Shown piece after piece: positions 18,484 through 27,423 of a stretch of DNA of 64,000 nt. The stretch is from DATFTE01 sp963802575 (GTDB lineage Bacteria; Acidobacteriota; Terriglobia; Terriglobales; Acidobacteriaceae), in NCBI GenBank assembly GCA_963802575.1, contig CAWDJF010000007.1, positions 682,001-746,000 on the forward strand, given 5' to 3'. The number at the start of each line of letters is the position of its first letter. Within the stretch, counting starts at the first letter, position 1. Both the position numbers and the translations under genes were made by a program. Under the pieces are notes generated by a model. The model made no database searches. It was not told where the DNA came from and saw only the letters and a list, made by a program, of their open reading frames with translations.

Positions 18484-19854
18484 ATGGCGACGAAAGAAAT
18501 CACGAAGCAGAAGTCGAGATATATCGATCGCGATCTCGAGCCGGAACTGATTGTCTCCGATTCCGCGCTTAGCCGGAAAAAGACCATCTCCCGGCTGTCG
18601 CTGCTCTGGAGCCAACGCCCCTTCCTCTATCGCTCCCTTGCAGTTGGGTTCGTGCTCTCAACCATTATCGCGTTTCTGCTCCCGGTGCGCTTTACGTCAA
18701 CCACGCAACTGATGCCTCCTGACCAAGCGGGGGCCGGCGTCGCAACCATGCTCTCGGCTCTCACCAAGGCCGGAGGCGAACTGGGCGCAATCGGTAGCGA
18801 TTTGTTTGGACTGCGCACTTCTAGTGACTTATTCGTGGGAATCCTGCACAGCCGCACAGTGGAGGATCAACTCGTCAACAAATTCGACCTCAGAAAAGTT
18901 TATAGCGACAAGCGCTGGGAAGACGCCCGCAAAGATTTGGAGAATCGCACCGACGTCTCTTCCGACCGTAAAAGTGGCATCATCACCATCAAGGTAAGTG
19001 ATAAGAGTCCGCAACGAGCTGCCGAAATGGCTCGTGAATACGTCGCAGCCCTCGATCGCATCGTAACCACGCTCAACATTTCGTCCGCTCACAAGGAAAG
19101 AGTGTTTCTTGAGAATCGCCTGAGTCAGGTAGACACCGACCTGGAAAAAGCCGAAAAAGACTTCGGAGACTTCGCCAGCAAGAACGCCACCCTCGACGTC
19201 AAAGAACAAGGCAAGGCCATGATCGGCGCAGCTGCTGATCTTGAGGGACAACTCATCGCTGCCCAGACGCAGTTGGAAGGCCTTCGTCAAATTTACAGTC
19301 CGAATAACGTTCGCGTGCGCTCGATGCAGGCACAAGTCGATGAGTACCGTCGTCAACTTCAGAAACTCGGCGGCAAACCCGGGTCTACCGACGACGCGCC
19401 TCCTCCCAGCAACGAGGAACTGTACCCTTCGATTCGCGAGCTGCCAATTCTCGGTGTGAAATATGCCGACCTCTTTCGGCGCGCCAAAGTCCAGGAAGCG
19501 GTTTTCGAAACGCTCACTAAGCAATACGAATTAGCCAAAGTAGAGGAAGCCCGCGAAACACCCAGCGTGAAAGTTCTCGATGAAGGAAACATCCCGGAGA
19601 AAAAGTCATTTCCGCCGCGAATCATCCTGATCATCCTGGGCACGGGGTTTGTGCTTGTTCTGGGCAGCATCTGGGTCTTAGCGCACGCACGGTGGGAGGA
19701 AGTCGATCCACGGGATCCAGGCAAAATCCTGGCCATGGACGTCTTCCACAGCGTTCGAACCGGAGCGGATGAATTGAAAACCAAACTCCGGTGGCATTCG
19801 GGGACAAAGGATGACGAGCCTTACTCTGGAAATGGAAATGGTTCGGGGCACTGA
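18484..19854 (+). CDS. Wzz/GumC-type chain-length determinant (no kinase domain)
   Basis: 456 aa. The first membrane segment is at ~45-65 and the second at ~378-400, with a long periplasmic coiled-coil region between them (LENRLSQVDTDLEKAEKDFG; LEGQLIAAQTQLEGLRQIY). A proline-rich motif lies before TM2 (IPEKKSFPPR), typical of Wzz/PCP proteins. The Walker A/B tyrosine-kinase domain of Wzc-type co-polymerases is absent, and no separate kinase gene lies in the window. It sets polysaccharide length with the polymerase at 24067. Starts ATG18484, immediately after the Wzi gene, so translation is likely coupled. Confidence 0.9.
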   Translation: MATKEITKQKSRYIDRDLEPELIVSDSALSRKKTISRLSLLWSQRPFLYRSLAVGFVLSTIIAFLLPVRFTSTTQLMPPDQAGAGVATMLSALTKAGGELGAIGSDLFGLRTSSDLFVGILHSRTVEDQLVNKFDLRKVYSDKRWEDARKDLENRTDVSSDRKSGIITIKVSDKSPQRAAEMAREYVAALDRIVTTLNISSAHKERVFLENRLSQVDTDLEKAEKDFGDFASKNATLDVKEQGKAMIGAAADLEGQLIAAQTQLEGLRQIYSPNNVRVRSMQAQVDEYRRQLQKLGGKPGSTDDAPPPSNEELYPSIRELPILGVKYADLFRRAKVQEAVFETLTKQYELAKVEEARETPSVKVLDEGNIPEKKSFPPRIILIILGTGFVLVLGSIWVLAHARWEEVDPRDPGKILAMDVFHSVRTGADELKTKLRWHSGTKDDEPYSGNGNGSGH

Positions 19855-19866
19855 TCGCGAATCGAT

Positions 19867-21459
19867 ATGTTAACTGAAGAAGCAAAGAACGAGACGACGA
19901 CGGCGGCCCAGACTTCCGTCCAGCGCTCTCTCGGCGCCACAATCATTCGCAACGTGCTGTTTGGCGGCTTGCGCTACATCTTTGTGCTGCCCATCCCGTT
20001 CGTCATGACCCCGCTGATCCTCCACAAAGTGGGAGTCGCGGGATATGGCACGTGGGCTGTTTTCCTGGCAATCAACGGTCTCACCTCGCTAGCGGATCTC
20101 GGATTGGTCGGAACTCTGAGTAAGTTTGTTGCACAGTACCATGCGCGGCAGGACTTCAACGCACTATCCAGGCTAGTAAACTCCGGCCTGAGTCTTTTCC
20201 TGGCGATCGACTTGGCAATCGCCACTTCACTCTGGATCGCCACGCCGCTCTTGGCTAGGCTGTTGTTCCGAGGCAGCGCCTTGCCCACCGCAGAGTTACT
20301 CGTACTCCTGCGCTTTTTTCTGATCGTTATCGCGGCCAACATTCTGATTCAGTTGTTCGCTTCTGTAACAACAGGCTTGCAGCGCCTCGATTTGACCAAC
20401 GTGATGAGCGCCGCGCAAACACTGCTCAGCGCCATCTTCGGTGGCATTCTCCTCCTCCAAGGATGGGGGCTGCGCGGATTGGTCTACGGATACATCGCCT
20501 CCGCCACCCTCTCCGCGCTCGCTTATCTCGTCCTGGTCCGCCGGTTGTTGCCGGCGATTGTTTTAAACCCCGCACGCTTTGACGCTGCCGAAGCCAGGCA
20601 CATGTTGGGATTCAGCTTGCGCCTCTACCTCACGCAGGCGGCGGTGGCCGTGCACAACCAGGTCGAAAAAGTCTTCCTCGCCATGCTGGTCGGCGTCGAT
20701 CCAGTCGGGTGGTACGACATCGCGAGCGACGTTGCATTGAAGGCTCGCGGCTCCATCGGGTTCATCCTCAGTCCAGTTTTGCCCGCCGCATCAGAACTCA
20801 ACGCCCTCGATGACCAGTCGAGAATGCGCGAACTCTACCATCGTTCGCATAAGTATCTGGCGCTTTTTGGCGTTCCCGCTGTGCTGTACCTCGCAGCGAT
20901 ATCACATCGATTCGTAGAACTTTGGTTGGGGACCGCACTTACCATGGTCGCTCTCCCACTCAGTGTCTTAGTAATTGTCAACTTTCTTAACCTCGCAACC
21001 GGACCAGGTTTCCTCATTCTTGCCGGATGCGGCTACATGGATCCGGGTGTGCGCAGCGCCATGCTGGGGATTGTTCTGAACGTCGTCCTTAGCTTCGGCT
21101 TGATTTACAAGTTCGGCTTTCCAGGGGCCGTTGTGGGGACATCCGTATCTTTGCTGGTCGCCTCTGCTTACTTCATGTTTCTCTTTCATCGCCACACCGG
21201 TTACTCGCTCTCCCGCGTGATTGTTGAGAGTTATTTGAAGCCGGTGGTGATCTCACTTCTCATTCTCGCGACCATCTTTTTCGTTCATCCCAGCACAACG
21301 ATGTCATGGTTCGCGCTCGCAGCTACGGGGGCACTTTTCGGGGTTGTCTATTGCCTGATCATACTGCTGAGCGGCTTTTTCGATGACTACGATTGGACCA
21401 AGCTTGAAAGTTACTTGTCACTAGCACGCTATGCCCGGAGGGTAGCTCGACTTGCTTAA
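19867..21459 (+). CDS. Wzx-type polysaccharide flippase
   Basis: 530 aa, about 12-14 hydrophobic segments. Fold and sequence resemble MATE/MOP-superfamily oligosaccharide flippases (Polysacc_synt): an N-terminal VGVAGYGTWAVFLAINGLTS stretch and central LGFSLRLYLTQAAVAVHNQVEKVFLA. It would move the lipid-linked repeat unit across the inner membrane. It lies 12 nt after the Wzz gene and overlaps the methyltransferase gene by 8 nt, so it is part of one transcriptional unit. Confidence 0.9.
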   Translation: MLTEEAKNETTTAAQTSVQRSLGATIIRNVLFGGLRYIFVLPIPFVMTPLILHKVGVAGYGTWAVFLAINGLTSLADLGLVGTLSKFVAQYHARQDFNALSRLVNSGLSLFLAIDLAIATSLWIATPLLARLLFRGSALPTAELLVLLRFFLIVIAANILIQLFASVTTGLQRLDLTNVMSAAQTLLSAIFGGILLLQGWGLRGLVYGYIASATLSALAYLVLVRRLLPAIVLNPARFDAAEARHMLGFSLRLYLTQAAVAVHNQVEKVFLAMLVGVDPVGWYDIASDVALKARGSIGFILSPVLPAASELNALDDQSRMRELYHRSHKYLALFGVPAVLYLAAISHRFVELWLGTALTMVALPLSVLVIVNFLNLATGPGFLILAGCGYMDPGVRSAMLGIVLNVVLSFGLIYKFGFPGAVVGTSVSLLVASAYFMFLFHRHTGYSLSRVIVESYLKPVVISLLILATIFFVHPSTTMSWFALAATGALFGVVYCLIILLSGFFDDYDWTKLESYLSLARYARRVARLA

Positions 21460-22138
21460 CCGCGCCGCCCGTTTCTTCCCCATTCTCCGCGAGCTGAGAA
21501 CTCTACTTCCCGAGGGCGGCACTCTCGTGGAAGTAGGGTCGGGTTCGATCGGCTTGGGAGAGTTCTGGGACGGGCCGTTCATAGGGTGCGACACGACATT
21601 CACCTCGTGCCCATCGCGAAACATGCGCGCCGTGCGTTGCTCCGGTCATCAACTGCCCTTCGAAGACGCGTCCATCGACGCGGTGGTTGTCTCCGACGTC
21701 CTCGAACATGTTCCGCCCGACCTGCGTAAGCAAGTGATCGCTGAAGTACTTCGCGTCACCCGGCGAGTCGCTGTATTCGGTTATCCGTGCGGGCCAGCCG
21801 CTTTCGCCGTCGATCAGCAACTTTACCGCGAGTATCGGGACCGTGGTGTGCAGCCTCCCCTATGGCTTGAGGAGCACATGCGCCATCCCTTCCCGGGGGA
21901 AGATCTTCTACAGCAAGTACCTCCGGCGTGGCAAAAGAGAGTGATCCCCAACGATCATCTGCAGTTTCACTATTGGATGATGAAGAAGGAAATGTTTCGC
22001 GCATGGAATTCCGTGTTTCGTCTTGCCCTGCGCGTCGTGCCGGCCTTCGTTGAGCGTTTTCTCGAGCGCACCAATCGAGAACCGTCATATCGCAAGATTG
22101 TCGTTCTTACCCGAGACTCAGAGGCGACCTATGCCTGA
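21452..22138 (+). CDS. Class I SAM-dependent methyltransferase
   Basis: 228 aa. The SAM-binding motif LVEVGSGSIG (~28-37) is followed by a CDTTF acidic strand end and the post-I region AVVVSDVLEHVPPDLR, as in Methyltransf_11 proteins. The TTG start at 21452 overlaps the flippase stop and has GGAGG about 10 nt upstream; no better in-frame start precedes motif I. In an exopolysaccharide locus it probably methylates a sugar or the glycolipid intermediate, but the substrate is not shown by the sequence. It overlaps the next glycosyltransferase by 8 nt. Confidence 0.82.
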   Translation: MLNRAARFFPILRELRTLLPEGGTLVEVGSGSIGLGEFWDGPFIGCDTTFTSCPSRNMRAVRCSGHQLPFEDASIDAVVVSDVLEHVPPDLRKQVIAEVLRVTRRVAVFGYPCGPAAFAVDQQLYREYRDRGVQPPLWLEEHMRHPFPGEDLLQQVPPAWQKRVIPNDHLQFHYWMMKKEMFRAWNSVFRLALRVVPAFVERFLERTNREPSYRKIVVLTRDSEATYA

Positions 22139-23072
22139 GACCCTGAGCGTCATTATCCCAACATATAACCGCCGAGAGCTGCTTGCGAAAGCGCTGAGCG
22201 GCTATCTCCGTCAGTCGACTCCTGATCTCATCAGCGAGTTGCTGATTATCGACGACGGATCCACGGATGACACGCGCTCCATGGTAGAAGAATTCGGCTC
22301 GCGCGCGCCCTTTGCCGTCCGATATCTATGGCGACCCAACAAGGGCCCTGCCGCTGCCCGCAACCTCGGCATTCGCGAGGCGCGGAGCAACATCATTTTA
22401 TTCACTGACAGCGACATCGTCCCGCATCATGGCTTAGTGGCGCAGCATCTGCGCTGGCATGAACAACACGCCGAACCGGAGGCGGCGGTTCTCGGCTATG
22501 TAACCTGGCCCAATGAGATTCACCCCACTCCCTTCATGCGGTGGTATGGTGAAGATAAGCTATTTGTATTCGATCGCCTTCGCGGTCGGCATGAAGCTGA
22601 TTTTCGGTGCTTTTACACCTGCAACCTGAGTCTGAAGACCGCGTTTCTCCGAGCCAACGGTCAGTTCGATGAATCCTTCCTCACCGCCGCTTACGAAGAC
22701 ACGGAACTCGGATATCGCCTAACCAAGTGCGGACTGCGCCTTCTCTACAATCCCGGGGCGATCGGATACCACTACCAGTTCTTCTCGTTTGAAGACGCTT
22801 GCCGCAAGGCACACGCGAACGCGGCCGCCGCTCAATTGTTTTTTCACAAGGAAGGTGGGCGGCAGATCCTTCAGACACTTCAGCAAAGACGCTCTCGATC
22901 GGGTTACGCGCTCGCCCGCACGGCGGCGACTGCGGCAACGAAGATGCTTTCTCCCGCCCGTCGCTTGCTGAACTCTCATCTTCCATTGCCGAACATTATT
23001 TACCACTTGTTCTATTGGCACGACACAACGCGGCTCTTGAGCCCAGCCGACAGTCAGGAACTTAGTTCATAA
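22131..23072 (+). CDS. Family 2 glycosyltransferase
   Basis: 313 aa. GT-A fold signature: VIIPTYNRRELLAKAL at the N-terminus, DDGSTDDT, and a DxD-type motif in FTDSDIVPH. C-terminal part includes the YEDTELGYRL motif that supplies the catalytic base. ATG22131 overlaps the methyltransferase stop by 8 nt and starts directly before the first GT2 strand; the open frame further upstream lies in the methyltransferase gene. Donor and acceptor are unknown. Confidence 0.9.
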   Translation: MPETLSVIIPTYNRRELLAKALSGYLRQSTPDLISELLIIDDGSTDDTRSMVEEFGSRAPFAVRYLWRPNKGPAAARNLGIREARSNIILFTDSDIVPHHGLVAQHLRWHEQHAEPEAAVLGYVTWPNEIHPTPFMRWYGEDKLFVFDRLRGRHEADFRCFYTCNLSLKTAFLRANGQFDESFLTAAYEDTELGYRLTKCGLRLLYNPGAIGYHYQFFSFEDACRKAHANAAAAQLFFHKEGGRQILQTLQQRRSRSGYALARTAATAATKMLSPARRLLNSHLPLPNIIYHLFYWHDTTRLLSPADSQELSS

Positions 23073-23122
23073 GAATATGCACTCATTTATTCAACTGCGA
23101 GTCCCGATCGGAGGTGACGCAT

Positions 23123-24043
23123 TTGCCTCCTAAGGTAATCATTGTTGTCCTGAACTGGAATGGCTGGGGGGACACCTTAGAGTGTCTCGCCTCTCTCCGA
23201 CGTCTGGACTACTCCAATTATCAGGTGATTGTCGTCGACAACGGCTCGACCGACGAGTCTGTACTGCGACTCCGCGAGTGTGCTCCTCATGTTGAGTTAC
23301 TTGAGACCGGGCGAAATCTCGGATTCTCGGCTGGGTGCAACGTTGGCATTGTTCGTGCCTTGGAGCAGACTGCGGAGTACGTGTGGCTCCTTAATAACGA
23401 CACAACCGTCGATTCTGGCGCTCTTAGTAGTCTCGTACACACAGCGATGTCCGATGCTCGCACCGGCGCAACCGGTTCCGCCATTTACTCCGCGCACACT
23501 CCCCACCAACTCGATGCTTGGGGTGGAGGACGCATCAACTTCTGGCTGGGCCGCTCCCGGCACGCAACCCACCCGGTCCCCGACGAAACCATCGATTTCC
23601 TGACTGGCGCCAGCATCTTGATCTCCCGGACTGTGATTGAACACCTGGGACCTCTTGATGAGGGATTCTTCATGTACTGGGAAGACGCCGACTATTGCCT
23701 TCGCCTGCGCCAAGCCGGCTACAGAATCGCCGTCGCGGGTGAGTCCAGGATCTGGCACAAAGGATCGGCTTCGGTAGGTAAAGCCAGTCCACAAATGGAC
23801 ACTTACTTTAACGCGTCAGCAGCCCGGTTCTTTCGCAGGCACTCGCCTCTGCCTCAGATCTCGCTGTGGACGGGGGTTCTGTTGCGCTTGGCGAAGAGAT
23901 TCTTGACTGGCAAATGGGGTCACCTTCGCGCCGTATGGGCTGGCGTGACCGGCCAACCGTTGCCCGGCGAACATCCTTCCGAAAGAGCCGAGTTCCGATT
24001 CGTGACTCCGCAAACTCAATACAAATCAATTCCACCGGAATAG
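23123..24043 (+). CDS. Family 2 glycosyltransferase (rhamnosyltransferase-like)
   Basis: 306 aa. GT2 motifs: VIIVVLNWNGWGDTLECLASL, VVDNGSTDES, LLNNDTTVD, FFMYWEDADYCLRLRQAGY. This set is typical of rhamnosyl/galactofuranosyl-type GT2 enzymes of cell-surface polysaccharide loci. The start is set at TTG23123 because a perfect GGAGGTGA ribosome site ends 5 nt before it. The in-frame GTG23114 lies inside that site and is unlikely. Confidence 0.9.
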   Translation: MPPKVIIVVLNWNGWGDTLECLASLRRLDYSNYQVIVVDNGSTDESVLRLRECAPHVELLETGRNLGFSAGCNVGIVRALEQTAEYVWLLNNDTTVDSGALSSLVHTAMSDARTGATGSAIYSAHTPHQLDAWGGGRINFWLGRSRHATHPVPDETIDFLTGASILISRTVIEHLGPLDEGFFMYWEDADYCLRLRQAGYRIAVAGESRIWHKGSASVGKASPQMDTYFNASAARFFRRHSPLPQISLWTGVLLRLAKRFLTGKWGHLRAVWAGVTGQPLPGEHPSERAEFRFVTPQTQYKSIPPE

Positions 24044-24066
24044 ATGAAATCGAGTCGCAGTGAACA

Positions 24067-25335
24067 ATGCGCAGTAACTCACATCTCGAACGACGTTCTT
24101 TCTTACCGGTCGAAGCACGCCGTGCGACTCCCCACTCCGCGCTATTCCTGTTTTTCAATGTTGTTTACTTTCTCCCGTTATTAGGCCTTCTGCTCTTCAA
24201 CTATTCCGAGGGTGGCACGTTAGACGCTGCTGATCTGGACACGGCAACATTTGTAAGAATCGCTTTGATCTATGCTCTCAACTGCGGAGCGTTCCTACTT
24301 GGCACAAGGCTTGACTTGTTTCGCATGTGGGTGGACGAGACGACCGTCCGTCGGAATGGCATCCGCTTGTTTAGCGCGAGCCGCTCTTTCCAGATTTTGT
24401 GTCTGGTTATCGTCGCAGCGCTCTTGCTCTCGAAAGTGCTCCTCGTGCCGACGGGCGTCTACTCTGAGTACGCCTTCGACACCGAAAACATGACCGGCGG
24501 TACTTGGTCGTTCTCGATGTTCTGCGCTGAATCCGTCTTATTTTTCTCCATCGCCTTGTTGTTCTCTCGAAGTCGTCACAACGTTGCATGGTTCCTCTTT
24601 CTTACGGCAATTAATGCAACAAACCTGCTTCATGGAACTCGCCTCTTTTCGATGATCGCTGGCGTAGTGTTCTGCTTCTATCTATATATTCGCGGACGTT
24701 TCAATTGGCGCCTCGCAATCCTAGCCCCGTTTGTATTGCTGGCTTTGGGATACGTAGTCTTTATCACACGCTCAGATGTCTTTATCGATCAGCAGACCTT
24801 TTCGGTAGCGAAGCTGATCAGCCCGGTGATGTATGAGGCAATCTTTTCTCAGCTTTCGCTGATCCAAGCCGTCCGCAGTCCCAACCTCTGGACTCCTTTC
24901 GGATCGCCTATTCACTTCCTGTCCGATGTCTTCTATTTTGTTACGCCGCGGCTGCTCCTGCCGCAAAAAGATCAACTCCTCTTCATCGATCAATTCTCCG
25001 ACTTGAGCCCCTTGGGGGGATTCTCCGGATACGCACAGGGCCTGCTCTATTTCGGTGTCGCGTTTCCGGCGTTCTATTTCGTGCTGGGGACGGTGGGTGC
25101 GTGGCTGTGGCGGCGTGCAAAAGACAGCTCCTTTTGGTCTGTGATGTACGTCTACTTTGTGTGTGACTTTCTCTTTCGCGTGATGCGCGATGGATATGTA
25201 ATTCCAGTCAAAATGCTCATCAACGCACTTACGATCCTCGCGCTCGTGGTTCTTGCGGAACATGCGCAGTTGTTGGTCGAGGGCGCTCCATTGTCCCGAC
25301 CCACGATCTTACCCGACACGGGCTCTCCTCCATAA
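24067..25335 (+). CDS. Wzy-type polysaccharide polymerase (putative)
   Basis: 422 aa with about 10-12 hydrophobic segments and a larger hydrophilic loop in the second half (~275-335, FVTPRLLLPQKDQLLF). Length, topology and position among glycosyltransferases, flippase and chain-length genes fit an O-antigen/exopolysaccharide repeat-unit polymerase. Wzy proteins share little sequence, so the call rests on topology and context. Starts at ATG24067 without a clear ribosome site, 23 nt after the previous gene. Confidence 0.75.
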   Translation: MRSNSHLERRSFLPVEARRATPHSALFLFFNVVYFLPLLGLLLFNYSEGGTLDAADLDTATFVRIALIYALNCGAFLLGTRLDLFRMWVDETTVRRNGIRLFSASRSFQILCLVIVAALLLSKVLLVPTGVYSEYAFDTENMTGGTWSFSMFCAESVLFFSIALLFSRSRHNVAWFLFLTAINATNLLHGTRLFSMIAGVVFCFYLYIRGRFNWRLAILAPFVLLALGYVVFITRSDVFIDQQTFSVAKLISPVMYEAIFSQLSLIQAVRSPNLWTPFGSPIHFLSDVFYFVTPRLLLPQKDQLLFIDQFSDLSPLGGFSGYAQGLLYFGVAFPAFYFVLGTVGAWLWRRAKDSSFWSVMYVYFVCDFLFRVMRDGYVIPVKMLINALTILALVVLAEHAQLLVEGAPLSRPTILPDTGSPP

Positions 25336-25397
25336 ACTCTCGGACCCATGTAGCGATGTTTGCATGACTTCAACAGTCTGACGGGAGGACGATCAGA

Positions 25398-26471
25398 GTG
25401 ACGCAGATTTTGTACGACGCGCGATGGGTCGGCAATCACGGAATCGGCCGATTCGCGGCCGAGATTCAAAAGCGGCTGCCCGCGTTGACGGCGTTCGATG
25501 TCAGCAGAAAGCCGTGGCATCCGCTTGACCCATGGCTTCTCGGACATTCACTGCGTCGCTTGCATCCGCGTGCGTTTTTCAGTCCGGGATACAACTCTCC
25601 CTTAGGATGGGCCGGCGAGTTCGTTTTTACTCTCCACGATCTCAATCACCTTCGTGTTCCTGACAACTCCAACATCCTGAAGCGCGCCTATTACAAATAC
25701 ATTATCCGGCCCGCCTGCCACCGTGCTGCAGCCGTACTTACTGTTTCTGATTATTCTAAAAGGGAAATAGCGGCGTGGGCTGGTATCGCCGACGAGCGAA
25801 TTGTAAACGTAGGGAACGGCGTAGGTTTCCCGTTCGTGTGCTCCGGTGATGCTTATAGTCTTGGCTATCCGTACTTACTCTACGTAGGCAGTCGAAAGCC
25901 TCATAAGAACTTGTCGCGTCTATTGCAAGCCTACGCCAGGTCCGGCGTGCAACGAGATGTCTACTTGCTTCTTACCGGCAGCCCCGACGCCCAGACTCGG
26001 GCTGATACCGCTCGTCTAGCAATTGGCGAACAGGTCAAGTTTTTAGAAGTACCTGATAACCAGCTGCTGGCATCGGTCTACCGCGGTGCGACAGGTTTTC
26101 TATTCCCGTCGCTGTACGAAGGTTTCGGTCTTCCGCCACTCGAGGCCATGGCTTGCGGTGTTCCGGTGTTGACTTCAAATGTCTGTTCTCTTCCCGAAGT
26201 TGTTGGGAACGCCGCGATCCTAGTCGATCCCCTTAGTACAGAGGACATCGCACTTGGAATCAGGCGCCTCACGCAGGAGACAGAACTTCGAGAACAACTT
26301 CGGCACAGAGGTCTAGCGCGCGCTCAGGCGCTCTGCTGGGACGACACCGCTCGCAAGGTATCGGACGTTTTGGCCCAAGTTACAGGTGATTTGGCCTTCG
26401 ACCAGCATGACGGCGAGCCCTCATTCTCTGAACTGACGGGATCAAGTCTTTTGCGGGGCAACTATGACTGA
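25398..26471 (+). CDS. Family 4 glycosyltransferase
   Basis: 357 aa, GTG start with GGGAGG upstream. The C-terminal Glycos_transf_1 domain has YLLYVGSRKPHKNLSRLL and the retaining GT4 motif SLYEGFGLPPLEAMACG (E-x7-E). The N-terminal half has the mannosyl/rhamnosyltransferase-like HDLNHLRVP and TVSDYSKREI stretches. A GT-B enzyme using an NDP-sugar donor that adds one sugar of the repeat unit. Overlaps the next gene by 8 nt. Confidence 0.9.
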   Translation: MTQILYDARWVGNHGIGRFAAEIQKRLPALTAFDVSRKPWHPLDPWLLGHSLRRLHPRAFFSPGYNSPLGWAGEFVFTLHDLNHLRVPDNSNILKRAYYKYIIRPACHRAAAVLTVSDYSKREIAAWAGIADERIVNVGNGVGFPFVCSGDAYSLGYPYLLYVGSRKPHKNLSRLLQAYARSGVQRDVYLLLTGSPDAQTRADTARLAIGEQVKFLEVPDNQLLASVYRGATGFLFPSLYEGFGLPPLEAMACGVPVLTSNVCSLPEVVGNAAILVDPLSTEDIALGIRRLTQETELREQLRHRGLARAQALCWDDTARKVSDVLAQVTGDLAFDQHDGEPSFSELTGSSLLRGNYD

Positions 26472-27390
26472 ACTGTCAATCCTCATTTTGACCAAAAACG
26501 GTGGAGATGAGTTTCGTACTTGCCTTGAGCGAGTGTATGCGCAAACCATCATCCGTAAGGCAGAAGTCATAATCGTTGACTCCGGCTCGACCGACGGTGC
26601 TGTCGAGTTCGCACGCAGCCTCGGTGCCCGGGTAGAGCAAATCGCCCCCCAACATTTTCACCACGCCCGTACCCGAAACCTCGCCGCTGGCATGGCCCGA
26701 GGAGAAATTCTCATTCTCCTCTCTCAAGATGCAATTCCAAGTTCCGATCAATGGCTAGAAGCAATCACCGCCAACTTTAAAGACCCCAAAGTAGGCGCAG
26801 TCTACGGCAAACAGGTTCCCAAACAGGGGGCTTCACTTGAACGCAAGGACGTTCTCGATACAGTGTACGGAGATCAGCGAATCATCAAGGATCCAACTCA
26901 TCGCAATGGTCTGGGTTACCGCTTTTATCACTTCTCTGATGTTAATTCCGCCATTCGCCGGACTGTCTGGCAGTCCACTCAGTTTCCTGAGGACCTGCGC
27001 GTCTTCGAAGACTTGGGCATCGCCAAGCGCATTCTCGATGCAGGCTGGAAAATCGTCTACGAACCCGGCGCCTGTGTTTTCCACTCGCATCATCACACCA
27101 CGATTGGTCTTTTCAAACGTTACTTCGACATTGGTTACACCCTAAGACATCTGCAGATTTGGGATTCTCCCGGCACACGGTCCTCATTGTTACGTGACGG
27201 GTGGATATCGCTTCGCAACAAACTGCGACGGATCACCCGCAAGCGGACGCAAGGAGGCGCATCCGCCCTTGGTCAAGACATCGCGAAATCCGCGGGCCTT
27301 TTCCTGGGATTGAACCAGCATCGCCTACCCTACGCGGTTAAACGACATCTTAGTGCTAACAACGTTTGCGAACGATTTACAGGTAACTAG
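26464..27390 (+). CDS. Family 2 glycosyltransferase
   Basis: 308 aa. N-terminal GT2 motifs SILILTKNGGDEF, VDSGSTDGAVEF and LLSQDAIPSSDQW, then DVNSAIRR and FEDLGIAKRILDAGWKI, as in rhamnosyltransferase-like enzymes of polysaccharide loci. The aspartate in SQDAIP takes the DxD position. Start ATG26464 overlaps the preceding stop, indicating translational coupling. Sugar specificity is not deducible. Confidence 0.9.
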   Translation: MTELSILILTKNGGDEFRTCLERVYAQTIIRKAEVIIVDSGSTDGAVEFARSLGARVEQIAPQHFHHARTRNLAAGMARGEILILLSQDAIPSSDQWLEAITANFKDPKVGAVYGKQVPKQGASLERKDVLDTVYGDQRIIKDPTHRNGLGYRFYHFSDVNSAIRRTVWQSTQFPEDLRVFEDLGIAKRILDAGWKIVYEPGACVFHSHHHTTIGLFKRYFDIGYTLRHLQIWDSPGTRSSLLRDGWISLRNKLRRITRKRTQGGASALGQDIAKSAGLFLGLNQHRLPYAVKRHLSANNVCERFTGN

Positions 27391-27423
27391 TTAACGGCCA
27401 GAACGAGAAAGAGTTGTATTTGT

